NCBI RefSeq assembly: GCF_028389875.1
Contig: NC_084663.1
Coordinates: 208,165,876 to 208,229,875, forward strand
DNA: 64,000 nt
Direction: 5' to 3'
From: Rhea pennata
Taxonomy: Eukaryota > Chordata > Aves > Rheiformes > Rheidae
Part shown: positions 63,087-64,000 of the stretch, in pieces
Layout: every line of letters starts with the position of its first letter
How positions within the stretch are numbered: position 1 is the stretch's first letter
Notes under the pieces: model-generated
What the model saw: only the letters and a program-made list of their open reading frames with translations
Databases searched by the model: none
Told to the model about the DNA's origin: nothing
Position numbers and translations under genes: made by a program

Positions 63087-63147
63087 AAAATTTACATGTA
63101 TTCTTTTGTAAAATTTACTTGTATTCATTTGACTACATTTACTTGTG
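63087..63147. repeat. 23-24-base tandem repeat, 2.6 copies
   Basis: AAAATTTACATGTATTCTTTTGT (63087-63109), AAAATTTACTTGTATTCATTTGAC (63110-63133) and a partial TACATTTACTTGTG (63134-63147). It is AT-rich and adjoins a TG-rich stretch at about 63069-63085. Confidence 0.85.
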
Positions 63148-63624
63148 AATCCAACAGCCCAGTTTGAATTGGCACCCACTGTTTTTTTGCATAGACATGG
63201 GTCAAAGCTTCTTAAACCATAGGATCTCAGAAAGAATGACAGAGCCTCTTCCACCCCAGATGATGCTGTACAAACATAAGGCTCAGTTCAGCCATGAGAA
63301 GGATGAGGAGTGGGGCAATGGGTATCATGTTGCTTTCATGCTTTCCTAAATTCAGGGATAAGGTTCATTTTAAAAATTATTTCTGCAAAATAATCCAAAC
63401 AAACATCTTAAAACAGGCAATTTCAACTGTTGTCAAAAACAGCTGAACTGCAGACGTACCGGGCTCTGCAAGATACTGTGGATACCGGGCCATGGCCAAA
63501 GTGCTTATCAGTGAAACGTCCTCTGACTGCAGAGCATGCCAAGAGGTATCTCTGTCTTTCCAGGACTGATAGTTAGGTGCTACCTAAGCCCTGTTTGAAT
63601 TCAGTATTGCTCTTTTCAGAAAGG

Positions 63625-63812
63625 CCCAATAGTTAAGGCATTAACATGTGCCTCCTGCTCCATCACATTTCTTTTCGACCAGCAGCTGTGCCTCATTTTC
63701 CCACCTGTAATGTAGAAACAATAGCACCTGCCTGTCTCAAAGACATGCTGTGAAATGCGACTTAAAAACACCATGATGCTCTCAGATGCTACAGTAATGG
63801 GGGATTGTGGAG
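63625..63812 (+). repeat. Amniote MIR-like SINE remnant, long copy
   Basis: In order: CTGTGCCTCATTTTCCCACCTGTAATGTAGAAACAATAGCACCTGCCTGTCTCAAAGACATGCTGTGAAATGCGACTTAAAAACACCATGATGCTCTCAGATGCTACAGTAATGGGGG. This matches a dispersed sauropsid MIR-like repeat (TGTGCCTCAGTTTCCCCATCTGTAAAATGGGGATAATAGCAC...GTTGTGAGG...AGGTGCTCAGATACTACGGTGATGGGGG). The most complete SINE-type copy here. Confidence 0.8.
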
Positions 63813-64000
63813 GGAGTTGTAGGCACTTTGGTAAAACTAGGGTGGAACATCTAGTCTGAGTTTAATAAACTTTCCAGATGTTTGTTGAAAAGGGTTTGAC
63901 ACCCTTTATGTTCATAGTCAAAATGTCTCTCATTAGCTAAAGGTATGCATTTTGACCAAAACCTTATCCAGACACAGGTAATGTAGAGACAATGGCTTAG

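Larger units (their letters stand above)
57791..63620. other. Gene-free stretch
   Basis: No exon recognised. It holds the 34-base A run, weak sauropsid-repeat phrases near 61.5-61.7 kb and the tandem repeats near 63.0-63.15 kb. The longest frames (119 codons at 60562-60921, plus; 99 at 58414-58713, minus) show no known domain. Confidence 0.55.

Noticed and set aside
1..64000. Exons of the usual PRSS23 neighbours in vertebrates (for example FZD4 or ME3)
   Set aside because: No frame or fragment resembling these proteins was found. They presumably lie outside the window.

Overview
This is vertebrate nuclear DNA, most likely from a bird. Three things point that way. The recognisable interspersed repeats are short, worn CR1-type LINE fragments and old MIR-like amniote SINE fragments. 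No Alu-like or L1-like mammalian repeat was seen. The only convincing gene is a close relative of mammalian PRSS23. A crocodilian or turtle source cannot be excluded by eye.

The window is gene-poor. It holds one well-supported protein-coding gene, PRSS23, on the minus strand. Its whole open reading frame (372 codons) lies in one exon at 30488-31606. A clear splice acceptor sits 13 bases before the start codon, so at least one upstream non-coding exon must exist. Two regions could supply it. One is a small CpG-rich patch at about 34931-35040, with a TATA-like box behind it and a good splice donor at its end. The other is a strong CpG island at about 35680-36790 that contains several donor-like sites. 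Two long poly(A) tracts (35539-35566 and 35856-35880) and an ATT microsatellite (36074-36113) are embedded in or beside the island. Candidate poly(A) signals lie 370 bases and about 2.1 kb past the stop codon.

The rest is non-coding. 1-30 kb holds a fossil LINE reverse-transcriptase fragment (about 5.83-6.06 kb), MIR-like remnants (about 6.6, 7.1 and 8.6 kb), CR1 fragments (15.6, 24.2 and 26.3 kb), a hairpin-forming minisatellite (23.1 kb) and homopolymer runs. 37-64 kb holds further amniote SINE/LINE remnants (38.6, 39.7, 43.9, 45.4, 47.0, 48.4, 53.8, 57.6 and 63.7 kb), simple repeats including a 34-base A run (59.9 kb), and a small tandem repeat (63.1 kb). Almost all short open reading frames in these regions look like chance.

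I found no CRISPR array, tRNA, rRNA, intact transposon or undescribed multi-gene system. The most useful leads concern PRSS23: the position of its first exon, and an in-frame upstream ATG that would add nine residues if the proposed splice is used.
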